Below, in pieces: positions 59,290 to 64,000 of a stretch of DNA of 64,000 nt; position 1 is the first letter of the stretch; every line of letters starts with the position of its first letter. Origin of the DNA: Mikania micrantha (taxonomy: Eukaryota; Streptophyta; Magnoliopsida; Asterales; Asteraceae). The stretch is from the NCBI GenBank assembly GCA_009363875.1, contig CM018695.1:63855433-63919432 (forward strand). Reading direction: 5' to 3'. The notes beneath the pieces were generated by a model that saw only the letters and a list, made by a program, of their open reading frames with translations, did not search any database and was not told the origin of the DNA. Made by a program: the position numbers and the translations under genes.

Positions 59290-61075
59290 TAGTTGGGAAG
59301 AGGAAATTACGAGATTGTCATCATCCGATTCACGTGAAGGAGTATTCATGTTTTTATGTGTCGTTCAAGCAACTGGAACATCCGTCGTGGCTTGATATTT
59401 AATAAAACTCTACGAAAGTGTTACGACAAAAAAAAAGAATAAACCATGATCGTAAAGGTGGTAACAAACGCCTTGTTGAAGATTATTTTAACGACAAACA
59501 ATTTAAACGTTGTTTTCGATGAAGCCGCAATTTATTTACTCAAATAGTAAGCGATATGGAACAAAGTTTTTTCATATTTTCAACAAAAAATAAATGCAAT
59601 CGGTTTAGCAGGTTTCACATCTCTACAAAAGTTTGCATGTGTTATTCGATAGTTGGTGTAAGACGCATGTAGCGATTTTTGGGACGAATATTTATGGATG
59701 CTTGATAAAGTTTCGTGAGATAATTTTTGCAACTTTTGTAAAGTTATTAATCTATTTAATTGTTTTAACTTATTTACTTAATTTGTTTGTTGATTGTTTC
59801 ATTATTTTCAAAGGCGTTGTAACATTATAAGACTATTGATATTTGAGAAAACCAACATGTAGCGACATTCAACTGATTTATACAGTTCATGAATACATCC
59901 ACGACTTTCCTAGGATGCTCGAAAGCATCGATTGCACACATTGAGAGTGGAAAAACTATCCCACTACCTGGCGACGCTCTCATCAACGAGACGATCACCA
60001 ACATCATATAATAATGCTTGAAGCAGTGGCCTCTAATGATCTTTTGATATGACATGCATACTTTGGTATTTCCGGATCGAATGATGATATAAATGTTTTA
60101 GATCAATCGTTGATATTTGACAACATCTTAGACGGAGTGACACCTGGGTCTTCGTTTTATGTTAACGACACTTGCTACAGGTGTGAGTACCATCTTGCAG
60201 ATGGTATCTACCCGAATATGCTATGTTTGTCAAATCATTTACATGTCCTTGTGAAGACGATGACAAAAGAAATTACTTTAAAAAGGCTCAAAAGGCAATG
60301 AGAAAGGATGTCAAACAGGCATTCGACGTACTTAAAAAGAAATGGCATATGGTGTCTTATCAATGTAGGATTTGGGAGAAAATTAAAATTCGAGACGCTG
60401 TGTATACTTACATTATTTTGCATAACATGATTTTTAAGGACAAAGAAAAAAATTATTTGCCAAAATTTTGAAGATATCAACATTCCTGTTGCAAAGGTCA
60501 CACCTAATGAAAGAATATAAACACGCTCCAAGGTCCGAAGTAGAGAAATACATAACAGGCTTAAAAGTGATGTAGTATCCCACATCGGTTGTGAGGGAGA
60601 ACAAAGCCTTCTTTATAAGAAGGTGGATACATTCCCTATCAAGACGCTTTTTGCCTGGGCGAGCAACTCTCCGAGTGAAAGAAAAATCGTGAGTTTCTGG
60701 ATGGACAACCCATCAGGGCAAAGCGGACAATATCTTAGTATAGTTGGCTTGGGCTATTACAAATGGTATCAGAGCCAAAGGCCGGACTGATGTGCCAGCG
60801 AGGACGATGGGCTCTGTAAGAGGGGTGGATTGTAGTATCCCACATCGGTTGAGAGGGAGAACAAAGCCTTCTTTATAAGAAGGTGGATACCTTCCCTATC
60901 AAGACACGTTTTGCCTGGGCGAGCAACTGGTCTGGTGAAAACAAAACATTGAGTTCCCGAATGGGCAACTAATCAGGGCAAAGCGGACAATATCTTGATA
61001 TGGTTGGCTTGGGCTTGGGTTGTTACATGCGATTTGGTTGAACATATTTGGAAAAATCAAAAAGAATATATGTAA
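59290..61075 (+). pseudogene. PIF/Harbinger-type transposase relic
   Basis: In three frames, the plus strand follows the plant Harbinger (Plant_tran/HARBI1-like) transposase from about 59450 on. The blocks are NRDRKGGNKRLVEDYF, then CLESIDC-like RMLESIDCTH and EWKNYPT (about 59915-59965), LEAVASNDLL, SNDDINVLDQSLIFD (about 60083-60118), CEYHLADGIYP (about 60185-60215), FVKSFTCP, then ARKDV-type MRKDVKQAFDVL and a final YIILHNMI. Two conserved Trp codons have become TGA (59943-59945 region and near 60050). Several frame shifts are present. The C-terminal end (LVEHIWKNQKEYM) lies beyond the TRIM insertion. The accessory Myb-like ORF was not found. Confidence 0.75.
60571..61027 (+). mobile_element. 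Complete TRIM (miniature LTR retrotransposon)
   Basis: Two direct repeats, 60571-60761 and 60831-61027, both start TGTAGTATCCCACATCGG and end TTACA. Directly after the first is a primer-binding site TGGTATCAGAGCC (60764-60776), complementary to the 3' end of initiator Met-tRNA. Directly before the second is a purine tract, aagaggggtgga (60818-60829). Each LTR has a 'cttctttataagaag' palindrome with a TATA core. The internal part is only about 69 bp. The element interrupts the Harbinger frame. The flanking 5-mers AGTGA and TGCGA match in 3 of 5 bases, so the duplication has decayed. Confidence 0.9.
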
Positions 61076-62050
61076 TATTAAAAAAAAAGTTATATATAAG
61101 TTTTTTATTCTTTTATTGTTTGAAAAAACGACGTAATTTTATTTTAATGTTTTTTTTAATTTTATTATGTAGTTTTATTTTAGTTTTAATTTTATTAAGT
61201 AATTTTATTTTAGCGTTTAATATAAATATAAATTTTTAATTAAAAAAATAAAAAATCAAATAATAAAATATTAAATAAAGGTAATTATTAAAATGGATCG
61301 ATGAGAGGTGATAGGAATACATATGTACGTGAAAAGAGGTGATGATGTTAATTGTTTACGTGGCGCATACGAAAAGTGATTGGTGTGTGATGAATACACA
61401 TATTCTAAATGGGACGTTGATCTCACCTTTTTTTATGCTAGGTGTCATAAAGTTTTAGGGGTGTCCTGACAGGCTTAAATAGTAAAAGGGATTGAGACTT
61501 CCAAAATCTTAATACCATGTTTTTTAGAAAATTTTCTATATACGTTGAACTTTTGTTGAATTGTTCCAAAATGCAAAAATCAGAGTAAATAATACACAAA
61601 ATCTAGACTTTATGGGATTATACTTTTGTTAAAAAAAAAACTCAATTATGTTAAAAGCTCATTTAATTTTTTTAAACATTTATAGTACATGGGCTTTTAA
61701 AATTGTTTATTACTATATGTTTTGTCAAAAAATTTCAAGTGTTAGTTGATACTATAATAATATATAATAATTTTTTTAGTTGCACTTTTTATTCGTGTTT
61801 AATACATCTATGTTGCTTCTGTTCGCAATTAGGTTATTAGATATTTTTTATACTATTATCAACAGAATGATGTGTTAAGTATGCTGTCAACATTTATTAA
61901 AATTAAAAACAAAATATTTTTTTATTAAAAAGACCTAATTTTATTACTCGTTTTGAACCATAAAATGCTTGAGCTAACCCTTATAAATATCTATTGTTTT
62001 GGGGTGATACTGCTTATGCAGGAACATTTTAAAAGGGCCCTACTAAACAT
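61076..62050. other. Gene-free AT-rich stretch
   Basis: Probably the 3' end of the Harbinger element up to about 61450, then AT-rich DNA with nothing recognisable. Short ORFs look random. Confidence 0.4.
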
Positions 62051-62079
62051 ACACCACCCCTATTGCGAGACATTATCCG

Positions 62080-62280
62080 ATTGTCTTCTATACGACCGTA
62101 TAGGGCCTATACGGCCGTATAAAGTCAGTCAACCCAACAAAAACTGCTTCCGCTGACGTATCAATTTTGAAGTGAAACTATACGACTGTATAGGCCCTAT
62201 ACATGCATACATTTCATTTCTATACGGACATATAGGCCTTATAGAGGCATGTAGTTCATTTCTATATGACCATATATATT
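62080..62280. repeat. TATACGnCCGTATA palindrome array
   Basis: Words 'tatacgaccgtatagggcc', 'tatacggccgtata', 'tatacgactgtataggccc' and 'tatacggacatatagg' follow each other. Related words occur at 63187-63215 and at 35465-35600. Confidence 0.65.
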
Positions 62281-62540
62281 TTTATATGTTATGTGGTTGC
62301 GTATTACTTATTTGTTTCTTTTGTTGTTCTGTGTAATTTATGTGGTTGTTAGATGGTTGTGTATTTATTTCTGTGGTTCTTTAATAATTTATAATCAAAC
62401 GATTGTGAAATTACCGGTTTCATAAAAAAGATAGTAATTCAATTTATTTTTACGCAAGTTTAGTCATAACATTTTTTAAATAAACAACATATGTCATAAC
62501 AATTTATAAACATTTTTTGTAACGAACCAAGTTTAAAAAA

Positions 62541-63076
62541 TAGGCAAATTGGATTTAAATAATCCAAACTTTGACACATTGGCCGCTGCCGGTCCCAACT
62601 AAGAAAATCCCCGATAACGGTCCGAACTTTCGACATATTTTCCCGTGGCGGACCGCCGTCAAATAAACCCTAACGGCATTAACTTTTTTTCGAATTTCGA
62701 ACGGATTTTTGAGGGCTTTTGTTTAGATGGAGAATACGAGTCGAATGGCGTATAACTTACCTCGAAACGTTGCTCCAAATTTCTCAATTTGATGATTTCT
62801 TTGACGAATTGAAAGTTTAAACACCAAAATTGGGAAATTTGAAGTAACGTTTCGAGGTAAGTTATACATCATTCGATTCGTATTCTCCATCTGAACAAAA
62901 GCCCTCAAAAATCCGTTTGAAACTCGAAAAAAAGTTAACGCCGTTAGGGTTTATTTGACGGCGGTCCGTCATGGGAAAATATGTCGAAAGTTCGGACCAT
63001 TATCGGGGATTTTAATAGTTGGGACCGACAGCGGCCAATGGGTCAAAGTTTGGATTATTTAAATCCAATTTGCCTA
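62541..63076. mobile_element. Long foldback element
   Basis: Almost the whole 536 bp folds on itself. Ends TAGGCAAATTGGATTTAAAT are inverted exactly, and the arms pair through 'ccaaactttgac', 'ccgataacggtcc', 'gacatattttccc', 'gccgtcaaataaaccctaac', 'gagaatacgagtcgaatg' and 'cttacctcgaaacgtt'. The terminal block is shared with the CASP-intron MITE at 31721-31982. The two short ORFs are arm sequence. Confidence 0.85.
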
Positions 63077-63239
63077 AAAAATATGCGTACAAACTTATAT
63101 AAAAACATACAAATATTCGTGATAAAAATGTACAAAAGGTTAGCGTTAAAATTGATTTTCGTAAAATAAAAAAAAATTATTTACGCCTGTATAGGGCATA
63201 TACGCCCATATAACATCCTCTATAATGTAACAATCGATT

Positions 63240-64000
63240 GTAAGTGGTCATGTGTGCATGTGTATTCGTATTACTCAAAAAGGGGAAAATTTTTAACTAC
63301 GGATGGAAACCGTGTGTGAAACAGAGTTGCGGATTCTTCGGAATCGTAAAACGGAGAAAAATACAAAAATATCAAAGTTTGGGGAGCCTAGCGGTACGCC
63401 TAGAGCCACTTAGCCCCGCTAGGCGATACGTGAAGGCTGTAAATTGTCTAAGGATTCCAGGGATCCGCGCGGTACGCCAGGCCCTAGTTGGCCACGCTAG
63501 GCGGTGCGCACGGATGTAAAATATCTGAGACTTCCGTAGTTACTCGAGGTACGTTTAGCCCCAAACTGTCCCGCTAGACGGTACGCGAGGAGTATGGCGG
63601 TTTGAAAAAAATGAGATTGAAATATCAGATCATGCAGTTCGTATCTCTCTCTCTTTCTTGAATATTTTCTGCACAAGAACACACACATACAAATTTTCAT
63701 CATCTAAAATCAGTTCTGAAGTTACCAGATCGTCCGGATTAAGCCAGGGATCGATTCTACGTGTCATGATCATTCTTCTATCCGAGAAATCATTCTGATT
63801 GGGTAATGATTCGTTTTATCCTACTGGTTTAATAGTGTGTGGATTAAATCTATTTTTGAATATAATACAATGATTATGGTCGTTGATTATTTCCTATGTG
63901 ATGACTATGAATAGTTAGAAACGAATAACTTAATATTTTGACGATGAAATCTTCATTTTGGAGCCGGTATAATGTCCGGTTATTATTAAACCCATATCAT
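63240..64000 (+). repeat. LTR fragment (Ty3-type), truncated by window edge
   Basis: Contains repeated GGTACGC words at about 63390, 63468, 63550 and 63578, then a leader-like 'ttctctctctctttcttg'-type region. The block order matches the minus-strand fragment at 1-700 and partly the outer LTR at 1591-2245. The ORFs at 63244-63519 and 63497-63703 are LTR sequence. Confidence 0.5.

Noticed and set aside
60235..60585. 116-residue minus-strand ORF
   Set aside because: It is the antisense of the Harbinger transposase relic.

Overview
This is a window of plant nuclear DNA, from a eudicot. The evidence is GT-AG split genes, a Casparian-strip membrane protein, a pollen Ole e 1-type protein, a plant-type COG1, AT-rich introns, and dense plant transposons (Ty1/copia, long-LTR Ty3-type solo LTRs, MULE, hAT, PIF/Harbinger, LINE, SINEs, a TRIM). 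The LTR style suggests Asteraceae, but that is an impression and was not tested. No RNA gene, CRISPR array, organellar insert or viral gene set was recognised.

Layout. 1-0.8 kb: minus-strand LTR fragment. 0.8-9.5 kb: decayed Ty1/copia pol, split by a solo LTR (1591-6988) that itself contains a second solo LTR (2246-4735), each with a 5-bp target duplication. 9.9-17.6 kb: decayed Mutator-like element with a FAR1-type transposase on the minus strand and a ULP1-type (C48) protease fragment on the plus strand. 17.6-22 kb: hairpin MITE, hAT-like element, LTR end, and a SINE split by a hAT-like element. 22.6-23.5 kb: Ole e 1-like gene with one SINE in its intron and two more SINEs downstream. 24.5-31.3 kb: no gene seen. 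31.35-32.94 kb: CASP-like gene whose first intron is mostly a hairpin MITE. 33-37.5 kb: repeats, one uncertain ORF and a LINE relic. 37.85-42.48 kb (minus): six-exon gene for a small membrane protein of unknown function, with nested hAT-like elements and a SINE in its introns. 43-45 kb: two more hAT-like elements. 47.8-54.6 kb (minus): complete six-exon COG1. 55.4-64 kb: A-rich minisatellite, another hAT-like copy, MITEs, a decayed Harbinger transposase carrying a complete TRIM, a long foldback element, and a plus-strand LTR fragment related to the one at the left edge.

Four host genes look intact: secreted Ole e 1-like, CASP-like, the unknown membrane protein, and COG1. They have no evident common pathway. 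The most distinctive feature is a set of short hAT-like elements with exact 8-bp target duplications and similar ends (CANNGTT...), each carrying dense GC-rich subterminal repeats. The repeat word differs between families (CTAGGCGG, GAGGCGTACGCCTC, ATAGCGGTAAATAGCGA). The second most distinctive is the MULE that pairs a FAR1-type transposase with a ULP1 protease fragment.
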